64,000 nucleotides of DNA from Limnohabitans sp. WS1. Its GTDB lineage: Bacteria > Pseudomonadota > Gammaproteobacteria > Burkholderiales > Burkholderiaceae_C. The notes beneath the pieces were generated by a model. It made no database searches. It had not been told where the DNA came from and saw only the letters and a list, made by a program, of their open reading frames with translations. Below, in pieces: positions 45,050 through 53,281 of this stretch; the first letter of the stretch is position 1, and each line of letters opens with the position of its first letter. The stretch covers positions 558,001 through 622,000 of the forward strand of contig NZ_NERU01000001.1 of NCBI RefSeq assembly GCF_003063265.1, written 5' to 3'. The position numbers and the translations under genes were made by a program.

Positions 45050-45910
45050 ATGAAAGCCGTTTCCACTTCCGCTTTGCACATCCGGTTCATGAAAAAACAT
45101 GAATTGGCCCATGGCATTGAATGGGCCGCCTATGAGGGCTGGAATCCTGGCTTGAACGACAGTGAAACATTTTTTGACACAGATCCACAAGGGTTTTTGT
45201 TGGCAGAAATCGATCAAGAACCTGTGGGCATGATTTCTTGTGTGCGGTACGGGCTTGATTTTGGTTTTATTGGATTTTTTATCGTGACGCCAGCTTTTCG
45301 TGGGCGCGGCCATGGCCTGGCTTTGTGGCAGGCGGCGGTCGCTCACCTGGGTGGGCGTCTGATAGGACTCGATGGTGTCGTGGCCCAACAGGCCAATTAC
45401 CGAAAAAGCGGCTTTGTGTGGGCCCACAACAATTTGCGAATGCAGGGCATGACAACCACCAAGGGGCCAGTCCACAAAGGCGTTGTGGCCTTAGAAACCG
45501 TCCATGCTGAGCAAGTTGTGCAATACGATGCGGCCATGTTTCCTGGCGAGCGAGGCACTTTTGTGCGGCGCTGGATCCAACAGCAGGGCAGCGTAGCCCT
45601 GGGTTTTTGGCATCACCATCACTTACTGGGTTACGGTGTGATCCGGCCATGCCGAGTGGGGTTCAAAGTAGGTCCTTTGTTCGCGGATGACTCAACGGTG
45701 GCCAATGAATTATTCAACGCCCTCATGAGTCGCGTTCCTGCAGGGGAGCAGGTTCAATTGGATATTTCTGAAGATTCTGAGCCTGCGCGTGAGTTGGCCC
45801 GTTTTTGGGGCATGCAAGCGGTTTTTCAAACTGCGCGCATGTATACGGGCTTGATGCCAGTCTTTGATCAACACCGTCAGTTTGGTGTCACCACATTTGA
45901 ACTGGGTTAA
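45050..45910 (+). CDS. GNAT-family N-acetyltransferase, two-domain
   Basis: 286 residues. The N-terminal GNAT domain carries the acetyl-CoA pyrophosphate loop in FIVTPAFRGRGHGLALWQAA. The C-terminal half (about 150-286) is a second GNAT-like domain with GYGVIRPCRVGFKVGPLFAD, as in proteins where an Acetyltransf_18 domain follows. Base composition is lower in GC than the flanking genes. No strong ribosome site was seen before the ATG. It is followed after 27 bp by a cytochrome-like gene, perhaps co-transcribed. Acceptor unknown. Confidence 0.85.
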   Translation: MKAVSTSALHIRFMKKHELAHGIEWAAYEGWNPGLNDSETFFDTDPQGFLLAEIDQEPVGMISCVRYGLDFGFIGFFIVTPAFRGRGHGLALWQAAVAHLGGRLIGLDGVVAQQANYRKSGFVWAHNNLRMQGMTTTKGPVHKGVVALETVHAEQVVQYDAAMFPGERGTFVRRWIQQQGSVALGFWHHHHLLGYGVIRPCRVGFKVGPLFADDSTVANELFNALMSRVPAGEQVQLDISEDSEPARELARFWGMQAVFQTARMYTGLMPVFDQHRQFGVTTFELG

Positions 45911-45937
45911 TGCATCAGATTTGATTTTTACGAAGCC

Positions 45938-46750
45938 ATGGTCAATATTTTATTATTCATTTTTGCTTTTTTGACCCCATGGGGGGTCATGGCTGAGGTT
46001 CTTCCAGACGCCGCCACGCTGGAAATCAAACTCAATACAAAACCACAAACGGTCAGGGTCTCTGAACCGCATTTGTCCCAAAACGGCAAGCAGGTCATCA
46101 GAAGCTATCGCGGCTGGCCAGCGGTGCAGGTCCTTGATCTGCTGTTGGGGGCTCACTGGCGTGCCCCGGGTGTCGAAGTTGAGTTTCGTGCGTTGGATGG
46201 CTATGTGTCGCGAATCCCGTCTGAACGGTTCTTGAAGTTCGAGGCCTTTTTGACCTATGAGCATGTCGGTCATCGTCGCTTCGTGGTTGACAATCTGGAG
46301 CAAAACGAACGTGATGTCGCCTTGGGTCCCTACTATTTGGTCTGGAACAACATTCGCCATCCCGAGTTGCTGCCTGAGGGGGGAACTTATTGGCCCTATC
46401 AGGTCAAGCAAATTCTTTCATCGACAGCTTTCAAGACCGCTTTGTTGCCTCCAGGCTTACCGGCCAGTTTGTCTGGCTCTGCGGCCATTGCGCAGAAATA
46501 TTGCCTCAGCTGCCACAAAGTCAACGGTTTTGGTGGAGACAAGTGGCCTGGCAATTTGGCCTTGCAGGCACGCCAATTCCAGGCTGATGACTTTGTTCGT
46601 TGGGTGATTTCGCCAGGTGCCGTCAAGCCTGGAACCACCATGCCTGGCTTGCCGATATCTTTGCCGCAGGTTGAGCGTGAGCGCTTGGCCCAATTGCTTC
46701 ACGGGTATTTGACACAGGTGCCGGTGAGCCCGGAATCTGCCGTCAAGTAG
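45938..46750 (+). CDS. Exported mono-heme cytochrome c-like protein with N-terminal oxidoreductase-like domain
   Basis: 270 residues. A signal peptide (about 1-19) directs it to the periplasm. The first part (about 20-170) resembles the molybdopterin-oxidoreductase (sulfite oxidase-like) fold region seen in small cofactorless proteins, with SYRGWPAVQVLDLLLG and YYLVWNNIRHPELLPEG. The C-terminal part is a cytochrome c: heme site YCLSCHKV and a probable axial Met in TTMPGLP. It probably transfers electrons in the periplasm. No catalytic Cys for molybdopterin is visible. Lower GC than its neighbours. Partner enzyme unknown. Confidence 0.8.
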   Translation: MVNILLFIFAFLTPWGVMAEVLPDAATLEIKLNTKPQTVRVSEPHLSQNGKQVIRSYRGWPAVQVLDLLLGAHWRAPGVEVEFRALDGYVSRIPSERFLKFEAFLTYEHVGHRRFVVDNLEQNERDVALGPYYLVWNNIRHPELLPEGGTYWPYQVKQILSSTAFKTALLPPGLPASLSGSAAIAQKYCLSCHKVNGFGGDKWPGNLALQARQFQADDFVRWVISPGAVKPGTTMPGLPISLPQVERERLAQLLHGYLTQVPVSPESAVK

Positions 46751-46844
46751 TTCATCGAGCCTTTGGAGGGCCGACGCTCGCCATGGCGATCCCTCGCCCA
46801 GCGCAAATGCCCTGATCGCCCACAGGGTCCCGCAGGGTGGGGGT

Positions 46845-47960
46845 TTACACAGCGCAGCTTGCTGACAGGGCGCTGCACGGCATGGCGCGGGCATGGCGCA
46901 AAGTGCCAAACAGGTTCTTCGGGTCTTGCATGGACGGGATCAGGTCCAGTCGTTGGCCGTAACCCAGTGCCAACGCGGCATCGTGCATGAAGCGCAGCGC
47001 AGAAAAGTCTTCAAGGGCAAAGCCCACCGAGTCGAAAACGGTGATTTGCTGCGCACTGTCACGGCCAACGCAGCGCTGGCTGAGCACTTCCCACAGCTCG
47101 GTCACGGCAAAGTCAGGCGGCATTTGCTGAATGTCGCCCTCCATGCGGGTTTGCAGTGCGTACTCCACAAACACTTTGGCCGCACGCAGCACGCCCGCAG
47201 ACAGCTCGGTTTTGCCCGGGCAGTCGCCGCCCACCGCGTTGATGTGCATGCCCGGCTCCAGCATGTCCGCGCTGAGGATGGTGGCGCAGGTTTTGTCGGC
47301 GGTGATCGTGGTGACGATGTCGGCTCCTTGAACCGCATGGGCGGTGCTGGGGCACACCACCAACTTCAAGCCGCTGCCACTCAAATTGCTGACCAGTTTG
47401 GCGGTGGCTTGCGGGTCAATGTCGTATAGGCGCAAGGTGGTGACGCCCACCAAGTGCTGAAACGCCAGCGCCTGGAACTCGCTTTGTGCGCCGTTGCCAA
47501 TCAGGGCCATCACCCGGCTGTCGGGTCGCGCCAAGGTTTTGGCGGCCAAAGCCGAGGTGGCGGCGGTGCGCAGGGCGGTGGTCAGGGTCAGCTCGCTGAT
47601 CAAGGTGGGGGCACCTGTTTGCACATCGGCCAGCAGCCCAAAAGCCATGACGGTGGGCAGGCCCAGGGCGGTGTTGCCGGGGTGGCCGTTGACGTATTTG
47701 AAGCTGTAGGCCTGGGCGTTGGAGATCGGCATCAACTCGATCACGCCGTGATGTGAGTGGTGGGCCACGCGGGGTGATTTGTCAAAGTCGTGCCAACGCA
47801 AAAAGTCGGCTTGGATGTGGTCAGCGATGCAGGCCATGCAATTGTTCAAGCCCAAGTGTTGGACCATGGCCACGGCATCGGGGGCGCTCAGGTAAAGCGG
47901 GGACTGGAATTCGGTACGGACGGGGCGGTTTTGTACTTGAGCGTTTTGGGCGTGGTTCAT
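46845..47960 (-). CDS. ocd: Ornithine cyclodeaminase
   Basis: 371 residues. It converts L-ornithine to L-proline and ammonia with bound NAD+. Recognisable segments are FKYVNGHPGNTALGLPTVM (substrate-binding Lys), ALIGNGAQSEFQALAF (NAD site) and INAVGGDCPGKTEL (catalytic Asp). The length fits the longer OCD class. It is divergent from an Lrp/AsnC regulator, and an almost perfect inverted repeat lies before that regulator. With putA in the same window, ornithine could be fed via proline to glutamate. A lysine cyclodeaminase-like role is a less likely alternative. Confidence 0.93.
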   Translation of the reverse strand: MNHAQNAQVQNRPVRTEFQSPLYLSAPDAVAMVQHLGLNNCMACIADHIQADFLRWHDFDKSPRVAHHSHHGVIELMPISNAQAYSFKYVNGHPGNTALGLPTVMAFGLLADVQTGAPTLISELTLTTALRTAATSALAAKTLARPDSRVMALIGNGAQSEFQALAFQHLVGVTTLRLYDIDPQATAKLVSNLSGSGLKLVVCPSTAHAVQGADIVTTITADKTCATILSADMLEPGMHINAVGGDCPGKTELSAGVLRAAKVFVEYALQTRMEGDIQQMPPDFAVTELWEVLSQRCVGRDSAQQITVFDSVGFALEDFSALRFMHDAALALGYGQRLDLIPSMQDPKNLFGTLRHARAMPCSALSASCAV

Positions 47961-48065
47961 GCGCGGGTTCTGTGGGTCCTTCAGACCCTGTTGATCGAGG
48001 AAGCAGTTTCTTGGATCGCGATGCCAATGTAAATGGTTATAAATGTGCTGTTTTGTTGGTTATAT

Positions 48066-48099
48066 TGCCAAAATGTCAAGTTGCAGTGACAATTTGGCA
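48066..48099. promoter_or_regulatory. Inverted repeat in the ocd/Lrp divergent region
   Basis: TGCCAAAATGTCA (48066-48078) and TGACAATTTGGCA (48087-48099) match in 12 of 13 positions with an 8-base spacer. The repeat ends one base before the Lrp-family start codon. Size, A/T content and place fit an Lrp-type operator controlling ocd and the regulator itself. Confidence 0.72.
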
Positions 48100-48100
48100 C

Positions 48101-48520
48101 ATGGATGACATCGACCAAAGCCTGATCGGCCTGCTGCGGCAAAACGCCCGCCTGAACATTGCCGACCTGGCCCACAAGCTCGGGGTGTCTCGCGGCACCG
48201 TGAACAACCGCCTGCGCAAACTCGAAGACAGCCAGGTCATCGTGGGCTACACCATCAAGCTGCGCCCCGAGGCCGAGACCGAGCGCATCAAGGCCTGGAT
48301 GGGCGTGCTGGTCGAAGGCAACACCACGCGCCAGGTGATTGCGAGTTTGTTGGGCGAGCCTGGCGTGGCCGCCCTGCACGACACCAATGGCCGCTGGGAT
48401 TTGCTGGCCGAAATCGAGGCCACTTCGATGAAAGAGCTGTCGCAGGTGCTGGAGCGCATCCGCCTGATCAGCGGCATCCGCAGCACCGAAACCAACATCC
48501 ACCTGGCGACTTACCGTTGA
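48101..48520 (+). CDS. Lrp/AsnC-family regulator, ocd-linked
   Basis: 139 residues. The N-terminal HTH is in NIADLAHKLGVSRGTVNNRL; the C-terminal RAM effector domain spans about 65-135. It starts MDDIDQSLIGLLRQNARL, the usual Lrp opening. No ribosome site precedes the ATG; the region is occupied by an operator-like inverted repeat, so a leaderless or weakly translated message is possible. Divergent from ocd, it is its likely regulator, perhaps responding to ornithine or arginine. Confidence 0.92.
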   Translation: MDDIDQSLIGLLRQNARLNIADLAHKLGVSRGTVNNRLRKLEDSQVIVGYTIKLRPEAETERIKAWMGVLVEGNTTRQVIASLLGEPGVAALHDTNGRWDLLAEIEATSMKELSQVLERIRLISGIRSTETNIHLATYR

Positions 48521-48744
48521 CGCTGTTTGCGTCAGAGTTGAGCTGACGCATTCCCTTCAAGAAGGCGTGGTTCGTTGCGGCAGCTGTTCATGGCTTGCCT
48601 CGCAGCGCTGGCAGGTTTTGCCAGCGGTTTTGTGCTTTTCGGCCATTTGAGAATGCGCGCTTGTGCCCTTACCCTGAAGTCCGATGAAAAGCCTGTGCAT
48701 GCGCCTGTTGTCGGGTGCCGTGGGCTTTGCACAAGGAGACACAC

Positions 48745-49734
48745 ATGAACCCGCACGGATTCCCGGTTGACCGCAGGCAGGCTTTGGTGGCCCTGTCGGC
48801 CATGGCGGTGGGCAGCGCGGCGCTGGCTCAAAGCCGCCCCACAGACGCTTTCCCGACCAAGCCAATCCAGCTGGTGCTGCCCTTTCCACCCGGGGGCTCG
48901 ATGGACCCGATCTTTCGCACCTTGGCCGAGGCTGCGTCCAAAGAGCTCGGCCAAAGCGTGGTGCTGATGCACAAGCCCGGTGCGGGCGGTGTCATGGGCA
49001 CGGCGGCGCTGGCGAGCATGCCCGAGTCGGACGGCTACACGGTGGCCGTGATGCACAACTCGGTGATCCGCGCACCTCTGGTGCAAAAGGTCAACTTCGA
49101 CCCGCTTAAAGACTTCACTTACTTGATTGGCCTGTTCAACCTGACCACCGGCATTTGCGTGGCCGCCGATGCCCCTTGGCAAACGCTGGGCGATTTGCTG
49201 GCCGATGCCAAGAAGCGCCCGGGTGCCATCAGCTGGGGCACGGTGGGGGCGATCAGCATCAACCGCATCGTGGCCGAGCGCTTGGCCAAAATGGCAGGCA
49301 CTTCGTTCAACATGGTGCCTTTCAAGGGCGGTGGAGAAGCCTTCACCGCCTTGATCGGGCGGCACTTGGACGTGTACGGCGACCCCGGCTTTGGCGCACA
49401 GGTGCGCGGCGGCAAAGCGCGGCTTTTGGCCACATTCACGCAAGAGCCCCTGAAAGGCTACCCGGGTGTGCCGACCGTCAAGGCGGCGGGCTTTGACATC
49501 ACCATCGACTCGCCCATGGGCCTGGTCGCGCCCAAGAACCTGCCGCCCGCCATCGCGACCAAGCTGGCAGCGGCTTTTCGCAAGGCCTCGGCCGACGCGG
49601 TGCACCAAATCCAGTTGGAGAACTTTGACATGCAGCCCAACCTGATGACGGGCGAGGCCTACACCGCCTACGCCCGTACGGCCTTCGAGCGCGACGCCAA
49701 GATGCTCAAGGACATGGGCTTCAAGCTGGACTGA
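48745..49734 (+). CDS. TctC/Bug-family periplasmic receptor
   Basis: 329 residues. The N-terminal signal contains an Arg-Arg pair (DRRQALVALSAMAVG), which is compatible with Tat export, and ends SAALAQ. The mature part begins PTKPIQLVLPFPPGGSMDPI, the Bug opening, with MVPFKGGGEAFTALIGRHLD. AAGGAGA lies just upstream of the ATG. No TctAB genes are nearby. It is followed at 10 bp by a hotdog thioesterase gene, which suggests a small operon handling an acid that is activated to a CoA thioester. Ligand unknown. Confidence 0.92.
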   Translation: MNPHGFPVDRRQALVALSAMAVGSAALAQSRPTDAFPTKPIQLVLPFPPGGSMDPIFRTLAEAASKELGQSVVLMHKPGAGGVMGTAALASMPESDGYTVAVMHNSVIRAPLVQKVNFDPLKDFTYLIGLFNLTTGICVAADAPWQTLGDLLADAKKRPGAISWGTVGAISINRIVAERLAKMAGTSFNMVPFKGGGEAFTALIGRHLDVYGDPGFGAQVRGGKARLLATFTQEPLKGYPGVPTVKAAGFDITIDSPMGLVAPKNLPPAIATKLAAAFRKASADAVHQIQLENFDMQPNLMTGEAYTAYARTAFERDAKMLKDMGFKLD

Positions 49735-49744
49735 AAGCACCGCC

Positions 49745-50158
49745 ATGAACCCCGTCATCTCTGACGACCCGCTGGCGATTTTTGCGAAGACGCCGTTCAC
49801 GCGCCTGATCGGCATGCGGCGTGATTTCTCCGAAGGCGGCAAGGCACAAATTTCGCTTGATCCGCACGCCGACTTGGGCAATGTGATCGGCGCAGTACAC
49901 GGCGGCGTGGTGGTCACGCTGCTCGATGTGGTCATGGCCAGCGCATCGGTCTCGCAGGTCGATTTTCAAAAGACCGTGGTCACACTGAACCTGGACACCT
50001 GCTTTTTGGAGCCCGGGCGTGGCCCGCTGACGGCGCATGGCGAAGTGGTCAGCTGCGACGACGATGTGGCTTGGTGCCAAGCCAAGGTGTGCGACGCCCA
50101 AGGCCGCGTGGTGGCCAAAGCGCAGGGCTCGTTCCGTTACTTGCCCAGACCCCAATGA
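49745..50158 (+). CDS. PaaI-type hotdog thioesterase
   Basis: 137 residues, full length for a PaaI-like hotdog-fold acyl-CoA thioesterase. The active-site helix region has GAVHGGVVVTLLDVVMASAS, containing the HGG motif and the Asp of the LLD segment. It would hydrolyse a short or aromatic acyl-CoA. It is the middle gene between the TctC receptor and a truncated hotdog paralogue, all on the plus strand, so the three could form an operon. Confidence 0.92.
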   Translation: MNPVISDDPLAIFAKTPFTRLIGMRRDFSEGGKAQISLDPHADLGNVIGAVHGGVVVTLLDVVMASASVSQVDFQKTVVTLNLDTCFLEPGRGPLTAHGEVVSCDDDVAWCQAKVCDAQGRVVAKAQGSFRYLPRPQ

Positions 50159-50194
50159 AACCATCGCGTTCAATTTGGCACTCAAGGAAACTGC

Positions 50195-50503
50195 ATGAGC
50201 CTTCCCCATGAATCCCCGGCCCTCTTGAGCCGCAGTGCGGTGATGAACCTGCTGGATGAGGCCATGGTTCAAGCAGCTTTGGCCCGAGTCAACGGCGGCA
50301 GCGCTGACAAGCAGCCGGTGCGTTCGGTGGTGGCCGTGGACCTGCACATGTCGTTCATGCGCCCGGCCGCAGGCCAAGCCATGGCCACGGCCCAGGTGGT
50401 CGGCGGCGGCAAGACCATGGTGTTTTGCGAAGCGCAGCTGTGCAACACCGAGGGCGACGTGTTGGCCCAGGCCCTCGGCACCTACCGGGCACAAACATCC
50501 TGA
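50195..50503 (+). CDS. Short hotdog-fold protein lacking the catalytic HGG motif
   Basis: 102 residues, about 35 fewer than the preceding thioesterase. It keeps the hotdog strands (VVAVDLHMSFMRPAAGQAMA, GKTMVFCEAQLCNTEGDVLA). The helix that should carry HGG reads LLSRSAVMNLLDEAMVQAAL, with no HGG; only the LLDEA part survives. It may pair with the full-length protein in a heteromer, as in other tandem hotdogs, or be a decaying copy. Catalytic activity alone seems unlikely. Confidence 0.8.
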   Translation: MSLPHESPALLSRSAVMNLLDEAMVQAALARVNGGSADKQPVRSVVAVDLHMSFMRPAAGQAMATAQVVGGGKTMVFCEAQLCNTEGDVLAQALGTYRAQTS

Positions 50504-50591
50504 CGCGGCCCCAGGTTCACCGTTGTTGAGGTCTGTGACCGGTCACAATCGGCACCCTGCTGACGATGGCGTATTGACCCCACTTTCTCCC

Positions 50592-51965
50592 ATGCACACC
50601 CTTGAACAACTGCGCAGCGGCGCTTTGGCGGGCACGCGCCGCCTCGATCTGTCTTGCGGCCTGACTGAGTTGCCCCACGAGGTTTTTGACCTGGCCGACA
50701 CGCTGGAGGTGCTCAACCTGAGCGGCAACCGGCTGCGCGATTTGCCACACCAGCTGAGCCAGTTGCACAAGATGCAGGTGCTGTTTGCCTCAGACAACGA
50801 CTTCACCGCGCTGCCCGAAGTGTTGGGCGATTGCCCGGCATTGCACATGGTCGGCTTCAAGGCCAACCGCATTGCCCATGTGCCTGCCGCCGCGCTGCCG
50901 CCCGCTTTGCGTTGGTTGACGCTGACCGACAACGCCATCGGCCATTTGCCCAGCGAATTGGGCCAGCGCCCGGCCCTACAAAAGTTGATGCTGGCGGGCA
51001 ACCAACTCACCGCACTGCCCGACAGCCTGCAGGCGGCACACCGACTGGAATTGCTGCGCGTATCGGCCAACCGCCTGAGCAAGGTGCCCGGCTGGCTGAC
51101 CGAATTGCCGCGCCTGTCCTGGTTGGCCTTGGCGGGCAATGCGCTGGGCTGGGTTTGTCCCGCAGGGTCTGACTTGCCAAGCATCGCCTGGCCCGATCTG
51201 ACGCACGGCCCGCTGCTGGGCGAGGGGGCTTCGGGCCACATTTACCAAGTGCAGGCCACGGGCTGGTCGCAAGCTTTGGCGCTCAAGCTGTTCAAAGGGG
51301 CTGTCACCAGCGACGGTTTGCCCCAAGACGAGCTGGCCGCCTGCCTGGCGGCGGGGCAGTACCCCAGCCTGACCACCCCGGTGGCACGGCTCACGGACCA
51401 CCCCACGCAGGCGCAGGGTTTGTTGATGCCACTCATCCCGGCCGCACACATCAATCTGGCCGGTCCGCCCAGCTTGCAAAGCTGCACGCGGGATGTGTAC
51501 CCACCGGGCTTTCAACTCTCATCCGCGTTGGCCCTTGGCATTGCCCACGATGTGGCCCATGCGCTGGCGCACTTGCACCTGCGTGGTGTGATGCACGGCG
51601 ACTTGTATGCCCACAACATCCTGATCGACCCGGTGCATGGCCAAGCCCAGCTGGGCGACTTTGGCGCGGCCACGCGATTGCCCATGGACACACCCGAGCT
51701 GCAACAAAGTCTGCTGGCGCTGGAGGTGCGGGCTTTGGGGTGTTTGCTGGAAGAACTGGTCCTTGCGGTGCAGCACCCATCAACAGCCCCTGCCACGACA
51801 ACTTGGGGTCAAAAGGCTGGCTCGTCCTCAACAGCCGATGATTCATCAGCCGACGCAGCCGTCCCAACCCTGCAAGCACTGGCCCGTGCCTGCCTGTCAG
51901 ATCAGCCGCGCCATCGGCCCACTGCGGTGGAGGTGGCGCAAGCCCTCCAAACCCTCAAGACTTGA
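50592..51965 (+). CDS. LRR-containing protein kinase-like protein
   Basis: 457 residues. About seven leucine-rich repeats (residues 15-190; repeats such as LEVLNLSGNRLRDLPHQL) are followed by a Ser/Thr/Tyr kinase-like domain (205-455). Gly loop GEGASG (210-215), ATP Lys K232 in ALKLFK, catalytic HGDLYAHN (335-342; Asp337, Asn342) and DFG (356-358) are all present, so an active kinase is plausible. No signal or membrane segment. LRR-kinase fusions of this size are unusual in bacteria. The last 11 bp overlap the convergent dehydrogenase gene. The in-frame extension upstream runs through the hotdog gene and is rejected. Substrate unknown. Confidence 0.88.
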   Translation: MHTLEQLRSGALAGTRRLDLSCGLTELPHEVFDLADTLEVLNLSGNRLRDLPHQLSQLHKMQVLFASDNDFTALPEVLGDCPALHMVGFKANRIAHVPAAALPPALRWLTLTDNAIGHLPSELGQRPALQKLMLAGNQLTALPDSLQAAHRLELLRVSANRLSKVPGWLTELPRLSWLALAGNALGWVCPAGSDLPSIAWPDLTHGPLLGEGASGHIYQVQATGWSQALALKLFKGAVTSDGLPQDELAACLAAGQYPSLTTPVARLTDHPTQAQGLLMPLIPAAHINLAGPPSLQSCTRDVYPPGFQLSSALALGIAHDVAHALAHLHLRGVMHGDLYAHNILIDPVHGQAQLGDFGAATRLPMDTPELQQSLLALEVRALGCLLEELVLAVQHPSTAPATTTWGQKAGSSSTADDSSADAAVPTLQALARACLSDQPRHRPTAVEVAQALQTLKT

Positions 51966-52848
51966 CGATCGTGACCTGATTCAGCTGGGCCTGCGCCTTG
52001 ACCAGCGAGGGCACCATCTCGCTGCCGTAGCCCAAAGCCACGGCCGTGTTCAGGGCCTGGTGCACGCTGGTGCCAATCATGGAGGGCACCTTCACGCTCT
52101 CGGTCAGGTGTGAGTAATAACGCAAATCCTTGGCCGCATTGTTCAGCTCGAACTTCATCGCGCCGTAGTCGCCCTGCAGGGTTTTGCTCATCAGCTGGAA
52201 CAGGCCCGAATTGACGCCCCCGGCCGAGATGACCTGCACCAATTGGTTCAGGTCCACGCCCGCCTTGGCCCCCACCGCAAAGGCCTCTGCTGTGGCGGTG
52301 CAAATGGCTTGCGCCACAAAGTTGTTGAGCAGCTTGATGACGTGGCCCGATCCCATCCCGCCGACATGGAACACGTTTTCGCTGTAAGCGCGAATCACCG
52401 GCTCGATGCGGGCGAAGACTTCAGGCGACGCGCCCACCATGGAGTTGAGCTTGCCCGCCTCGGCCTCGATGGGCGTGCGTGTGAGCGGCGCGTCCACATA
52501 AATCACGCCCTGCTCAGCGCAGAGTGCCGCCAGGCGGCGGGTGGACTCGGGTTCGCTGGTGGAGGTGTCGATGACGATCAGGCCCGCGCGTGCCTGGGAC
52601 AACAAGCCGCCCGGCCCAGCCACCACCGCCTCGACCTGGGGAGAGCCGGTCACACAAATGAGCACCGCATCGCAAGCCGCCAAGTCGGCATAACTGCCCA
52701 CCTGGCGGGCACCTGCGGCCAACAGGTCCTGCACGGGCGCGGTGCGCTGGTGGACCGAAATCGACAAGTCAAACCCTTTGGCCCGGATGTTCTTGGCCAT
52801 GCCATGGCCCATCAAACCCGAAGCGCCGACAAATCCGATGTGTTGCAT
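51955..52848 (-). CDS. NAD(P)-dependent beta-hydroxyacid dehydrogenase (HIBADH/GarR-like)
   Basis: 297 residues. It belongs to the 3-hydroxyisobutyrate dehydrogenase/tartronate semialdehyde reductase family. The N-terminal Rossmann motif is FVGASGLMGHGMA, where many relatives have GLGNMG. The catalytic Lys lies in GSGHVIKLLNN, and substrate-binding DAPLTRTPIEAEAG is near residue 118. The DTSTSEP segment is typical. It stands alone on the minus strand; convergent overlap with the kinase gene is 11 bp. The substrate is undefined. Confidence 0.92.
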   Translation of the reverse strand: MQHIGFVGASGLMGHGMAKNIRAKGFDLSISVHQRTAPVQDLLAAGARQVGSYADLAACDAVLICVTGSPQVEAVVAGPGGLLSQARAGLIVIDTSTSEPESTRRLAALCAEQGVIYVDAPLTRTPIEAEAGKLNSMVGASPEVFARIEPVIRAYSENVFHVGGMGSGHVIKLLNNFVAQAICTATAEAFAVGAKAGVDLNQLVQVISAGGVNSGLFQLMSKTLQGDYGAMKFELNNAAKDLRYYSHLTESVKVPSMIGTSVHQALNTAVALGYGSEMVPSLVKAQAQLNQVTIVKS

Positions 52849-52957
52849 GTGAGTCTCTGGTGTGTGGTGAATGAACGGTCATTCTGGGAGAAAGTACAGG
52901 GTGGGGCTGTCGCCTGTGCAGCCGGGGACGGCCCTCAGTGCGCCTGAAATCAAGCGT

Positions 52958-53281
52958 TCAGGTCAGCACTTGCAATCCGTGTTTTTGCACAATGTCCAGC
53001 AGCTTCAAGGCCATGCCGCTGGGCTGCTTGTTGCCGGTTTCCCATTTTTGAATCGTGGATTCACTGGTGTTGAGGTACAGGGCGAAGACCGGTTGACTCA
53101 CATGCTCACGCTCACGCAATTGTTTGATTTGATCGGGTGCCAGCAAGGGGGGCGTGACCAAGCAAGAAGCATCAAATTGACGCATGGTGGCCTTGTCGAT
53201 CCCGCCGACTTTGAGCAAGGCTTTGGCCGATGCGTGGGCTGCCTGCAGTGCATCGCTTTTGTATTTGGGTTTAGGCTTCAT
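52958..53281 (-). CDS. HigA-like antitoxin, helix-turn-helix
   Basis: 107 residues. The C-terminal half is an XRE-type HTH (EREHVSQPVFALYLNTSEST and WETGNKQPSGMALKLLDIV), preceded by an N-terminal segment DKATMRQFDASCLVTPP common to antitoxins of this type. The ATG at 53281 overlaps the toxin stop by 11 bp, the usual toxin-first HigBA order. It represses its own operon in known systems. The partner toxin is truncated by a stop codon, so this antitoxin may be orphaned. Confidence 0.88.
   Translation of the reverse strand: MKPKPKYKSDALQAAHASAKALLKVGGIDKATMRQFDASCLVTPPLLAPDQIKQLREREHVSQPVFALYLNTSESTIQKWETGNKQPSGMALKLLDIVQKHGLQVLT

Noticed and set aside
50256..50591. N-terminal extension of the LRR-kinase through the hotdog gene
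   Set aside because: The extension is an out-of-frame reading of the hotdog coding sequence, rich in Arg/Pro/Trp, with no LRR or signal features; the Met at 50592 starts directly before the first repeat.
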